DNA of 43,396 nucleotides from Verrucomicrobiaceae bacterium E54. Lineage in GTDB: Bacteria > Verrucomicrobiota > Verrucomicrobiia > Verrucomicrobiales > Akkermansiaceae. The notes beneath the pieces were generated by a model. The model saw only the letters and a program-made list of their open reading frames with translations, had not been told where the DNA came from and ran no database searches. Made by a program: the position numbers and the translations under genes. The DNA lies in assembly GCA_022548915.1 (NCBI GenBank), contig JAKZES010000045.1:1-43396 (forward strand), given 5' to 3'. Numbering within the stretch: position 1 is the first letter of the stretch; every line of letters begins with the position of its first letter. Positions 16,224 to 24,923 of the stretch are shown here, one piece after another.

Positions 16224-17948
16224 CTACGCACCACGGGAAGGCAGGAAGCGAAGCAACCGGGGAAACACCGATTCAAGCGAGCCCGGGTCCGGGCAGACGA
16301 TCGATTCGCGGAACCGCAACTGGCCCGGGAGGCTCCGGGGATCAAAACCGGAAATCACCGAGATCAGCTGGGCGTCCGGCTTGTTGCCGCTGAGGATGTC
16401 CTGATGAAAGCTGCGCCACTCATACTCGGGCCACCCCTTGACAAGATGCTCGACCTTGCGCCCGACCGCGATCAGGCACCGGGCGCTCTGCAAGGCCTGG
16501 TCGATGGATTTTCCGTAGTCGGAGTCGCAGAGCGTCCGCTCGCTGAAGAAGATCTCCAGCGCCGTGCGACGGCTCAGCTCTTCGTGGAGGCGGTGGGCGA
16601 AGTCCGCATCCTCGGAGGCGAAGGTGATGAACACATCCGCCGGTTTTCCTCTCATCCACTCCCCACCACCGCTTGCCACGACATCACGATGCCGGGAGAT
16701 GATGTTGCGGGTGACGGGGCATAGATCAAACTGGCGGCTCTCGCCCTCGGCTTCTTCGTAGTCATCTTGATCGTCATCGTTCAGTTGACCTCGATCCTGC
16801 TTATCTTCGCGGAACTCCTCGACCACCTTGTCGAGTTTTTCAGCTTCCCTCAGCAGCCCTCCACGGAACAGAAAATCGGGTATGAACTCCCGGTTGACCC
16901 TGCCCTCGTCCTTGCCCTCATCCTTGACCTTCATTTGGTCCCAAACCCGATTGACCTCAAAGAGCCCGATCGGCGAGTCGAGGAGCCGGCCCTCAAGCAA
17001 CTCTCCATCGCAGAACACCGCCTCTTCCGGCACCCGCAGCTGGACGATCCGGTCGATCTCAATTCCCTGGTCCTCGGCGGTGATGTTGAGGAAGACGTCG
17101 TCCACCGCCGGGCGCGGCTTCCCTTCAAACTCCACCACCAGCGAATCCGGCCCGCGCAACCATTTCAAGGGCACCTGGGCGGTGCGATGATGCAGTTCGT
17201 CGGGGAACTTGTGCATGATGAACCGCTGCCGCCATTCGCGCCACGCGGCCTCCGCGTCCCGATCGATGGATTGCCCGTTTTCATCGCACTCGAACACGTA
17301 GCGACACGCCCATTCCGGTCGCGGATCGACGATGATCAACTCTTCGAGGAGCTCGCGACCGATGATCAGGTCCGGATTGAGCAGTTCCTGACGGTTGTCC
17401 GAACCACCGTTCGCGATGTTCCACCCCACCGGATCCACATCGCGCCAATTCAGGCAGTAGAATTGCTTGCCTCCCATGGAGACGACCACCAAGGCTCCGC
17501 CGCTCGCAAACCGGAAGCGGAAATCCGCACTGCTATGATCCAAGAACGACTCTCCCGTCCCATTGAGCACCCCGTCGATTGAGCCCTGTAGGTCAGAGAC
17601 TTGCTGATCGGAATTCTTGGCTTCGTCTGTCAGGGATTTCTTCTGTTCTCTCCGATGAATGGCCGGCGTCGAAGCATCGAAGGCGACCCGGAGACAGGAT
17701 CCTCTTCGCGCGATGCGGGCGGCCTTTTGCTTCTCGGCCTTCTCTTTACACTTCTCGCACTTCTCGGTCTCTTCCCGGCTCGCCAGCTTCTCGCACTCGG
17801 CGCAACCGTCGGCATTCTCCGCCACCTCCCTCCGGCAAGGCTTCCTGCTCAATTGGAACTTCTTCAAGAGCACCTGCAGGAAACGATTCTCCACCTCGAC
17901 CAAAGCGCGCGGCCCCTCGACCGCCCCGAGATCTTCCTTCTCGTCCAT
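16224..17948 (-). CDS. Nudix-like / TIR fusion protein
   Basis: The start is set near ATG 17948 (17957 and 17960 are also possible). Longer starts to 18287 read the antisense of a GlnD-like remnant. Residues 49-68 hold paired CxxC motifs (CAEC, CEKC) that could bind zinc. Residues about 140-260 carry a Nudix-like stretch with a near-complete Nudix box (GGSDNRQELLNPDLIIGRELLEELI, about 181-206), with spacing two residues longer than the consensus. Residues about 435-545 are a TIR domain (ADVFITFASEDADFAHRLHEEL, LEIFFSERTL, SARCLIAVG, WPEYEWRSF with the likely catalytic Glu). A TIR makes ADP-ribose derivatives from NAD and Nudix domains bind or cleave them, so self-regulation or ligand sensing is a natural hypothesis, not shown here. 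Confidence 0.8.
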   Translation of the reverse strand: MDEKEDLGAVEGPRALVEVENRFLQVLLKKFQLSRKPCRREVAENADGCAECEKLASREETEKCEKCKEKAEKQKAARIARRGSCLRVAFDASTPAIHRREQKKSLTDEAKNSDQQVSDLQGSIDGVLNGTGESFLDHSSADFRFRFASGGALVVVSMGGKQFYCLNWRDVDPVGWNIANGGSDNRQELLNPDLIIGRELLEELIIVDPRPEWACRYVFECDENGQSIDRDAEAAWREWRQRFIMHKFPDELHHRTAQVPLKWLRGPDSLVVEFEGKPRPAVDDVFLNITAEDQGIEIDRIVQLRVPEEAVFCDGELLEGRLLDSPIGLFEVNRVWDQMKVKDEGKDEGRVNREFIPDFLFRGGLLREAEKLDKVVEEFREDKQDRGQLNDDDQDDYEEAEGESRQFDLCPVTRNIISRHRDVVASGGGEWMRGKPADVFITFASEDADFAHRLHEELSRRTALEIFFSERTLCDSDYGKSIDQALQSARCLIAVGRKVEHLVKGWPEYEWRSFHQDILSGNKPDAQLISVISGFDPRSLPGQLRFRESIVCPDPGSLESVFPRLLRFLPSRGA

Positions 17949-18012
17949 CGGTTGCATCATGATACCGGTGTCATCGCAGGAAAAGACAGAATTTCGCGCG
18001 TCCACGAGGCCA

Positions 18013-18249
18013 CAGATCGAGCGGCACGAATCAAGGCCCGCGCACTTCCGGCTCCGCTTCAGCGCTTCCGCCGATACCCCCGGCCTCATCCACACCCTCT
18101 GCTGGAAACTCTTCCACCACCTGCAGGCCGACATCCACGGCCTCGCCTCCAACACCACCCGCTCCGGCCCGGTGATGCTGGCGCGTGTCTCGCTGCCGCA
18201 GGATCTGGATGGCGGTGCGGCCCGGCGGATTGTGGAGGAGAGGTTCTGA
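18013..18249 (+). pseudogene. Remnant of the 3' end of a GlnD-like gene
   Basis: Translation in one frame gives about 78 residues (GLIHTLCWKLFHHLQADIHG, SGPVMLARVSLPQDLDG, AARRIVEERF) and then TGA. This matches the last residues of the 12866-15490 product (GLIHALCWKLFHHLRADIHG, TGPVMLAHVSLPHDLAG, AARRIMEERF) without gaps over the final stretch, and the DNA is also closely similar. No nucleotidyltransferase or ACT part precedes it, so it is a fragment. It lies just upstream of, and antisense to, the promoter region of the Nudix-like/TIR gene. Confidence 0.85.
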
Positions 18250-18566
18250 GATTCAGACTTGGAATGATACGCGGTCCTCCTCAGCACTTCACCACGCCAA
18301 CTCCATCGGAATTTTCGAAGGGGCGGAACACCTATCTATGCCCCGACTACGCGAGTCTACTCCGGAGGGTCGCCGGCATTCTCAGGGCTCGACTTTTCAA
18401 GAAGAGTTCCAAATGCCTCCGGCAGTCTTAGTTCCGGCCTGTCACTGCGGCGGGGCCGTGGTATCCAGCGCCGTGTCAAGACACTTTCCTCGACCTGGAG
18501 GCTTGTTGAATCCCTCTCATCTTCATCGCTGGAATCGACTCTACCAGAATCCAATTTTGATGCGCG
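18250..18566. other. Intergenic region without a supported gene
   Basis: About 317 bp lie between the GlnD-like remnant and the end of the TIR-NACHT-WD40 gene. A short perfect palindrome GTGTC-aa-GACAC occurs at 18473-18484. Open frames here lack recognisable domains. Confidence 0.4.
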
Positions 18567-21500
18567 TCAAACACCGTTATCCTCGAAGACTTCACCCGCT
18601 TTTAGAGAAACTCTCTTCGGACCTTGGTAAAGCTTCAGAAAGCACACCTCGCCGTTCATTTGCGTCACGACCAAGTTCCCGTCCGGGAGAAGGCAGGCGG
18701 CTTCCGCGTCAGATTCTCCGTGCCACGCAGCCAGCGGCACCCCGCGCGATTTATGCCACAGGCAAGCGCTCCGTGCCAAGGAACTAGCGGACAAATCTCC
18801 AATGACACATGATTCGCTCTGAGCCAAATTGAGCATATGTCGCCAATTGGGGAAGTCCCCAAAAGCTTGGGACTCCATGTAATGCTCATCACATTCACCC
18901 CTTTCAAGATCCCACACACGGAATCCGAGTTCCCTTGTCTCCCGATCTTCAGACCACGAGAGCAAGCGATGGTCCTGCAATTCGGCAGCCCCCGCAATCC
19001 CTTCGTTGTTCTCCCGTAGGATCTTGCAACAACTTCCCGTCTCGTGATGCCAGATCCGGATGGTTCCGTCCGCGGACCAGGAAGCTATTCTGCCACCGGA
19101 AAGGAATGAGACTCCACCGACTCCAACTTCCCGGGTGTGGCCTTCCAGAACCACCGGAGATCCTCTCCCGTCGACGTCCCAAATCAGGATCGCGCCCCTC
19201 GATGACCAGGCAATCAGGCGCCCGCCGGGCAACTCACGAGCTCCTCTGAGGAAGCCTTTGCTGCCCCACCCCCGTCCTTCGAGGACGCTGATGCAGGTTC
19301 CACCCCGCTCGTCCCACACTTTGAGGGCTTCGCCACCCCAAGTCGCGAACCGTCCTTCCTGAAGGCGAATCGCTCCACTACAACCCTCCACGTGGCCCAT
19401 GACGGCAAGCTCACAGACTCCCTCATTCCCGTCCCATATCCTGAGCATCTGGCCACTCCAGGACAGCAGCTTGTCGCCTGCCAAGGCCAGGAGGCCGGAT
19501 ATCTTCGGCCTGGTCTCAGGGCTAAAGGTCCGCAAACACTTACCGCTGGCGACATCCCAAAGGCGGATCTCCCTGTCCTGGGACCATGAGGCGACACGAC
19601 CATTGGTTAGAAGCACCGCTCCCAGCGCGGCTCCTGCATGACGCTCGGTGCCTTCGCTCGCAGGCGGCTCCTGAGCGGCACGCACACCGCTACCGCTCTC
19701 GCGCAATCGCGGGCTCCCTCCCCCACTGAAAGGCACTCCCCCGGTGCCGGGGGCGCTGATTGCCTTGTCACAGTTCCAAAGCCTGAGGGTCTGATCCCAG
19801 GACCAGGAGATCAGGCGGCCATTCACCGCCAACAATCCGCCGATCACCGCATCGGTGTGCCCCTCAAGGACGCCAAGACAAATGCAGCGAACCGAATCCC
19901 AGAGTCGGAGCGTCCTGTCTCGGGACCAAGAAAGCAGCCGATCCTCCGCCAGCTTGAGGGCTCCTTTGACCTCGGCGGTGTGACCCCTCAGAACACCACT
20001 GCATTCCCCGCGGGCGACATCCCACAAACGGAGGGTTCCGTCACTGGACCAAGAGGCCACCTGATGCTCACCCAACACCATCGCGCCTCGTATGCCACCT
20101 TCGTGTCCGCTTAGCACCCTGAAGCACTCCCCGGTGTCGCAATCCCACAGTCTCAGCGTCCTGTCCCCCCACGAAATAATCCCTCCATCCTTCAGTTGGG
20201 CGGCCCCTATGATCTTCTTGGTATGGCCCTTGAGGACCTTCAAACAGGTGCCTGTCTCGCAATCCCACAAGCGAAGATTCCCATCCCATGCCCAGGAGAG
20301 CAGGCGACCGCCGGCAAGCTCCTGCGCTCCAAGAACCAAGTTTTCATGCCCTTCCAGGGACAGCAGGAATCCGCCCGTGGCAGCATCCCAGAGTTTCAAT
20401 GTTTCATCATTCGACCACGAGAGCACGCGCCCATCGGAAAGAACCATTCCGCCTGCGACCTTGTCCGAATGTCCCCTGAAGACTGCTTCACAGGCACCGC
20501 TCGAAAGGCACCACAGCCGAAGCGTCCAATCCCTTGACCATGAAAGAAACCGGCCCGGGCCACACGCGAGCACGCCCAGGACACCTTCCGTGTGGCCCTC
20601 GAATATCCTGACGCAAGAAGCGGTAGATGCGCTCCAGAGGCGGATGGCTCCCGCCTCCCAAGACCATGAAAGAAAACCGTCTCGACCGACTGCCATCGCT
20701 CCGTTCACACACTCGGGATGTCCCCGGAGATCCGCGAGGCGCGCCCCAGTATTGGTGTCCCAAACACGCAGCGTCGTGTCTATCGGTAAAGCCGACCACG
20801 ATACGAGATTTCCGTTACCCAAAGCCCGGGCTCCCGAGATCTCGGCATTGTGTCCCTCAAGAACCGAAACACATGCCTCAGCCCTCGGGGTGGAGGGCCG
20901 GCGGCTGTTCCTCCACCACAGCCAGTCGCAGCCACCATCGGCTACCCACTGCTGGGCACCCTTGGTCAGTGGGCTTTCATCGGCATACTCCATCGCAAGC
21001 TGGAGCAGGATCTTGTACGCGGGCCATTCGGCGGTCCCGCGCCGCAAGATGTGCGCCTTTTCATGGAAAAACGATCGCTCTACGCCTGTTGCCTCGCCGG
21101 AACCGGCGGAGGCATCGGGAATGCTCCGGAGGTCCGCCAGCAAACCCTCAAGCATCCCTCTCCGGACCTTCTCCATCAAGTAGCCGAAATCAGCGAGCAG
21201 GCGTAGACATCGCGGCTCGTCCTCAAGCGCCAGCAGATGGCTTGGCAACCATTGGATGAAGTAATCATCCATGCGCTCCGGCCCGTCGAGATATTGCCGC
21301 CAGCCATGCTCCGCCAGCTCACGGTGCCCATCGGAAGCGGCAATCACGTAGTGTCCCGCCGCTTCCCGGTTGGTGATCCAGTCGCACAAGGACCGGTGGA
21401 ACGGTCGGATACTGGCGTCGGGGCCTTCCCCTTCGATCGGAAACATCGATCCCAACCGGTTGAGACAGCGGCTCAGCTCCGTTTCGGAAAGGTCTCCGCA

Positions 21501-22940
21501 CTGGCGCTTCAGGAAGCCAAGCGTCAGGGGTTCAAATGCCGCCAGAACGGGCTGCAGGATGGGCGTGATCCTTTCCTCATACACGTCCAGATCACCGCCA
21601 AACTGGCGATTGAAGAAATGTTGATAAACATCACCGAGCCCACGCGGAAACTCGTCGCACCTGGCAAGGCTAAGGTGGCCAGCACCGATCGCGTCCACCA
21701 CGTGTTTGACATAGAGAAAGACACCCTCGCTGCGCTCCACAATGGTATCAATCTGCTCGCGCGCGATCGTCGGAATCCGGGCCTGCACGAAGGCCCGTAG
21801 ATCCTGGACGTTCTCCTCCTTCGCCGTGTCGAGAACATACGGGGAGAGCCCTTGGAAGGACGCTACGATCTCGGGCTCAGGACGGGAGGTCACCAGGAAA
21901 CGCAGCCAGCCGGGCGTCTTGTCGGCACAGAGCGTGAGAAAACGCACAATCTCGTTCTGGCGCCGGCAGCTTGCCTCGTCGAGCGCATCGACAAGCACCA
22001 CAATGGGCCGGTCGGGCTTGGGAAACCGGTCCGAGAGGGGCTCAATCATGAGCTTGTTGAATAGCGTGTATGCCTCGTGATACTCGCCAACGATGCTCTC
22101 CAAGGGCAAACGGGCGAGCAAGTCCCGATAGGCGGGCAATTGGGTCGAAAGCTGGTAAACGATGGAGCGGACCAATTTCGTCGGATTCCGCTTCTCCTCA
22201 CTGTTGATGTCACAAAAGTGAAATGCCGCAATCTCGCGACGGTTGTCCCGGATCCATGCCGCGATGGCGCTCTTGCCCGCTCCGGGTGCCCCGGTGATCC
22301 AGAACAGCTTGGCTCCGTCGGGGTCGTGAAACCACTCGTCAACCTCGGCAAAGACCCACTTCCTTCCGGTGAAATCGCGCAGCAGTTTAGAAATATCCGC
22401 CGTAAACGATATGGGCTCAAGCACGCTGAGCAGGCGACTCTGGGCGCCCTCGCAATCCAACTCCCTCTCCTCCAGGGCACGGCACAACTGGACGAACTTC
22501 GTGCCATAAAACGCCGCTTTCTCGTTGAGAGGAATGCATTCACGCATATCCAGCCACTGAATCCGGCATATCGAGAGCGGTGGCTCGCTGTCCACCACCA
22601 TCACCGGGACGATCCGGAGTCCTTTCGAAAGGGCGTGCGCTACCTCGTTCAGGCAGAAGCCATCTGGCCGCCTCACCGAATGAGGCGTCAGCAACAACAC
22701 CACCGCAGCCTTCGACTTATCTTCAGCCAGATGCGCGATTCCATACTCGATCGAACGTTCCCAGTCATGCCCGGGACGCAAACGTTCCTCATCGTACCAG
22801 ACCTCGTGACCTCTTTCACGAAGGTCGTCCCGCAGGCGGATTGCCAACGAAGCATGCTCATCGTGACCATAGCTGATAAAGACCCGCAGAGAGTCGCGAC
22901 AAGGGTTACCCTCTCCTTGCGTCATCACGTTGACAGACAT
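18567..22940 (-). CDS. TIR-NACHT(STAND)-WD40 protein
   Basis: Residues 18-160 are a TIR domain (LRVFISYGHDEHASLAIRLR, EVWYDEERLRPGHDW, CLNEVAHAL with the candidate catalytic Glu99). Residues about 180-530 are a NACHT/STAND ATPase: Walker A GAPGAGKS (217-224), Walker B IVVLVDALDE (about 313-322), TSRPEPE sensor-1 region, and a winged-helix-like part (PLTLGFLKRQCGDLSETELSRCLNRL). From about 690 there are 15 WD40 blades of the SWSxDxTLRLWD type plus a closing strand set, enough for two propellers, with a Gly/Ser/Pro-rich insertion after blade 9. The architecture fits an NLR-like sensor in which WD40 detects a trigger, the ATPase oligomerises and TIR consumes NAD. It follows the TssB-TssC fusion by 6 nt, so the two are co-transcribed. 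Confidence 0.92.
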   Translation of the reverse strand: MSVNVMTQGEGNPCRDSLRVFISYGHDEHASLAIRLRDDLRERGHEVWYDEERLRPGHDWERSIEYGIAHLAEDKSKAAVVLLLTPHSVRRPDGFCLNEVAHALSKGLRIVPVMVVDSEPPLSICRIQWLDMRECIPLNEKAAFYGTKFVQLCRALEERELDCEGAQSRLLSVLEPISFTADISKLLRDFTGRKWVFAEVDEWFHDPDGAKLFWITGAPGAGKSAIAAWIRDNRREIAAFHFCDINSEEKRNPTKLVRSIVYQLSTQLPAYRDLLARLPLESIVGEYHEAYTLFNKLMIEPLSDRFPKPDRPIVVLVDALDEASCRRQNEIVRFLTLCADKTPGWLRFLVTSRPEPEIVASFQGLSPYVLDTAKEENVQDLRAFVQARIPTIAREQIDTIVERSEGVFLYVKHVVDAIGAGHLSLARCDEFPRGLGDVYQHFFNRQFGGDLDVYEERITPILQPVLAAFEPLTLGFLKRQCGDLSETELSRCLNRLGSMFPIEGEGPDASIRPFHRSLCDWITNREAAGHYVIAASDGHRELAEHGWRQYLDGPERMDDYFIQWLPSHLLALEDEPRCLRLLADFGYLMEKVRRGMLEGLLADLRSIPDASAGSGEATGVERSFFHEKAHILRRGTAEWPAYKILLQLAMEYADESPLTKGAQQWVADGGCDWLWWRNSRRPSTPRAEACVSVLEGHNAEISGARALGNGNLVSWSALPIDTTLRVWDTNTGARLADLRGHPECVNGAMAVGRDGFLSWSWEAGAIRLWSASTASCVRIFEGHTEGVLGVLACGPGRFLSWSRDWTLRLWCLSSGACEAVFRGHSDKVAGGMVLSDGRVLSWSNDETLKLWDAATGGFLLSLEGHENLVLGAQELAGGRLLSWAWDGNLRLWDCETGTCLKVLKGHTKKIIGAAQLKDGGIISWGDRTLRLWDCDTGECFRVLSGHEGGIRGAMVLGEHQVASWSSDGTLRLWDVARGECSGVLRGHTAEVKGALKLAEDRLLSWSRDRTLRLWDSVRCICLGVLEGHTDAVIGGLLAVNGRLISWSWDQTLRLWNCDKAISAPGTGGVPFSGGGSPRLRESGSGVRAAQEPPASEGTERHAGAALGAVLLTNGRVASWSQDREIRLWDVASGKCLRTFSPETRPKISGLLALAGDKLLSWSGQMLRIWDGNEGVCELAVMGHVEGCSGAIRLQEGRFATWGGEALKVWDERGGTCISVLEGRGWGSKGFLRGARELPGGRLIAWSSRGAILIWDVDGRGSPVVLEGHTREVGVGGVSFLSGGRIASWSADGTIRIWHHETGSCCKILRENNEGIAGAAELQDHRLLSWSEDRETRELGFRVWDLERGECDEHYMESQAFGDFPNWRHMLNLAQSESCVIGDLSASSLARSACLWHKSRGVPLAAWHGESDAEAACLLPDGNLVVTQMNGEVCFLKLYQGPKRVSLKAGEVFEDNGV

Positions 22941-22946
22941 GGCGGA

Positions 22947-24749
22947 TCAACCCTTTTGTTTCAAAGTGATCAACACGCGCAGGGGTCCTGTGAGTCCCTC
23001 AAGCTGGAAATGGGGGTGAATGTATAGAATCGCCCTGTAGCTTCCGGGGCTGCCCACGACGTCCGCGACATCGACGCGCGCCTCGGCCAGAGGTTTCGAA
23101 GCTTTGACCTCCTCTTCGTCGGAGTCAGAGACGTAGTTGGCGAGCCATTGGTTCAGCCAAGCTTGAAGGTCCGATGTTTTCATGAATGATCCGATCTTGT
23201 CTCGGACCATGCACTTGAGATACTGGGCGAAACGACAGACACCGAACGTGTATGGAAGCCTACATGCGCAATTCTCATTTATCTGGGTATCGGCCTCCAT
23301 GTAAACATCCGGCCTCTTGAGTGCCTGAGCACCGAAGAAACAAGCATAATCACAGTTTTTGTAGTGGGAAAGGGGCATGAGTCCAAGATCCGCCAATTCC
23401 TTTTCTCTCCGATCGGTGATGGCAATTTCGGTCGGACAGCGAAGATCGATGACACCGTCGTCAGTTGGGAACGCATGGCCGGGCAGGTTATCGACGATCC
23501 CACCGCTTTCCAATCCCCGGATTTGGGTTGGCCAGCCATTTTCCTGAAAGCTCCTGTTGATATTGGCACCGAAAGCGTAGATCGCGTTCGAAAAGCAAAG
23601 CTCAGCGCCGGAGCCGACATCAGCAGCCTCCTCAAACTCAAAAGCCTCCAGCGGGTTGGTTGCGGACCCGTAGGGCATTCTCGCCAGAACCCGTGGCATG
23701 GTGAGGCCTAGGTAGCGGGCTTCTTCATCGCTGCGCAGGCTGTTCCAAGCAACGTGAGTGATGCCAGCAGTCGACCTTCGAAGATCAGGTGCATTCATCA
23801 ACTCGGCCCAGCTATCCATGTCGAATAGATCCGCCGCAGCGGCCCCGATGAAGGGCGTGTGGGAGGCGGCGGCAATTCTTGACATGCCCCGAAGCACTTG
23901 AACATCTTGACCAGAAGGGCCGAAGTCATAGTCGCCTATGACGACTCCGAAGGGCTGGCCTCCCGGTGTACCATACTCCTCCTCGTAAATTTTCTTGAAA
24001 AGCTCGGTCTGGAAGTATTCCTCAGAGTCCCTTACCTTCAGTTGCTTGTGGATCTCCTTCTTGGAAATATTGAGCACTTTAATTCTGAGGGAATCACTGG
24101 TCGCTGTATTTTCGACCAAATAGGCCAGCCCCCGCCAGCTTCCCTCAAGCCTACGAAACTTCTCATGGTGGATGATCAGGTTGATTTGCCTGCTGAGTCG
24201 GCGGTCGATGTCCGCGATGGCTGCTTCGATGGCATCCGGAGCCTTCGGATTATCTTGCAATGCCTGGGATCGCTCATCGGAAGTTCGGGCGTACCCACGG
24301 TGATTTTCACAAACATCCTCACCAACCGAGGTGGCTCCATCAAAAGACGAAAGCTGTTGCTGAAGTCGCCTTCTTCGGTCGAGCAAGCCAGTGAGAGGCT
24401 CAGCCTTGGAAGGCGATTCGTGCCCTAGCTTCCAGACAATTTTTCCCGGTGAGAAATCATCGATCTCTTCAAGCACGATGTCCACATCTATGATGCCATC
24501 CCCGGCTATCAGGTTAGCGACCGTAAACGTGACCCGTGGCTTCTGCTCCTTGAAATAGGAGCTGAAGTTCCCTGCATTCAGTTCGAAGAATGACCTGTCT
24601 CTGATATCGCACCAAATGCCCGCATTGTCGCCGGATAGGTCCGCCATGACTCCCGTAACCCACGGGAGTTGCACTTTCCGGACGCAATCCCCGATCTCGA
24701 CGTCGTATTCAATCTGAACGCGTGGCTTGCGGGGTAAGGTGGTCATCAT
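22947..24749 (-). CDS. TssB-TssC fusion (type VI secretion sheath subunits in one protein)
   Basis: Residues 1-140 match TssB: RVQIEYDVEIGD, then QLPWVTGVMADLSGD, PRVTFTVANL, EEIDDFSPGKIV and a helix LTGLLDRRRRLQQQL. A linker of about 35 residues follows. Residues about 175-600 match TssC: DRRLSRQINLIIHHEKFRRL (next EGSWRGLAYLV), EYGTPGGQPFGVVIGDYDFG, EARYLGLTMPRVLARMPYG, NAIYAFGANI, and the conserved end PGSYRAILYIHPHFQLEGL. TssB and TssC are normally separate proteins that co-assemble into the contractile sheath. No other T6SS gene (tssK, F, G, A, M, ClpV, hcp, vgrG) is in the window. It is the first gene of a two-gene unit with the TIR-NACHT-WD40 protein. A contractile or filament-forming role in defence is possible but speculative. 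Confidence 0.9.
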   Translation of the reverse strand: MMTTLPRKPRVQIEYDVEIGDCVRKVQLPWVTGVMADLSGDNAGIWCDIRDRSFFELNAGNFSSYFKEQKPRVTFTVANLIAGDGIIDVDIVLEEIDDFSPGKIVWKLGHESPSKAEPLTGLLDRRRRLQQQLSSFDGATSVGEDVCENHRGYARTSDERSQALQDNPKAPDAIEAAIADIDRRLSRQINLIIHHEKFRRLEGSWRGLAYLVENTATSDSLRIKVLNISKKEIHKQLKVRDSEEYFQTELFKKIYEEEYGTPGGQPFGVVIGDYDFGPSGQDVQVLRGMSRIAAASHTPFIGAAAADLFDMDSWAELMNAPDLRRSTAGITHVAWNSLRSDEEARYLGLTMPRVLARMPYGSATNPLEAFEFEEAADVGSGAELCFSNAIYAFGANINRSFQENGWPTQIRGLESGGIVDNLPGHAFPTDDGVIDLRCPTEIAITDRREKELADLGLMPLSHYKNCDYACFFGAQALKRPDVYMEADTQINENCACRLPYTFGVCRFAQYLKCMVRDKIGSFMKTSDLQAWLNQWLANYVSDSDEEEVKASKPLAEARVDVADVVGSPGSYRAILYIHPHFQLEGLTGPLRVLITLKQKG

Positions 24750-24923
24750 CTGGATTCAGTAAAGGTGCGGATTATACGATGCGGAATGGCGCCGCATCAA
24801 TACCTGAGCGGCAGTCTTGGGGACAGCGGGGTCAACGCCGAAACCGAGAATGAGACGAAGCTCCTCGGCTGGTCTCGGCGAGGTTGGCTGGCAGCAATTT
24901 TGTTTCCCGTCATAACGTCGCTG
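24750..24923. other. Intergenic region upstream of the TssB-TssC gene
   Basis: It should hold the promoter of the leftward TssB-TssC/TIR-NACHT-WD40 unit and the end of the leftward sigma-54 activator gene. A perfect 7-bp stem, GATGCGG-aatggcg-CCGCATC (about 24778-24798), is present; without a T-run it could be an operator or a weak terminator. Confidence 0.4.

Noticed and set aside
17949-18287. N-terminal extension of the Nudix-like/TIR protein to ATG 18287
   Set aside because: These residues are the antisense reading of the GlnD-like remnant, so the start was moved to about 17948.
22947-24749. A type VI secretion locus
   Set aside because: Only the TssB-TssC fusion is present; no baseplate, membrane complex, ClpV, Hcp or VgrG gene is in the window, so a secretion system cannot be claimed.
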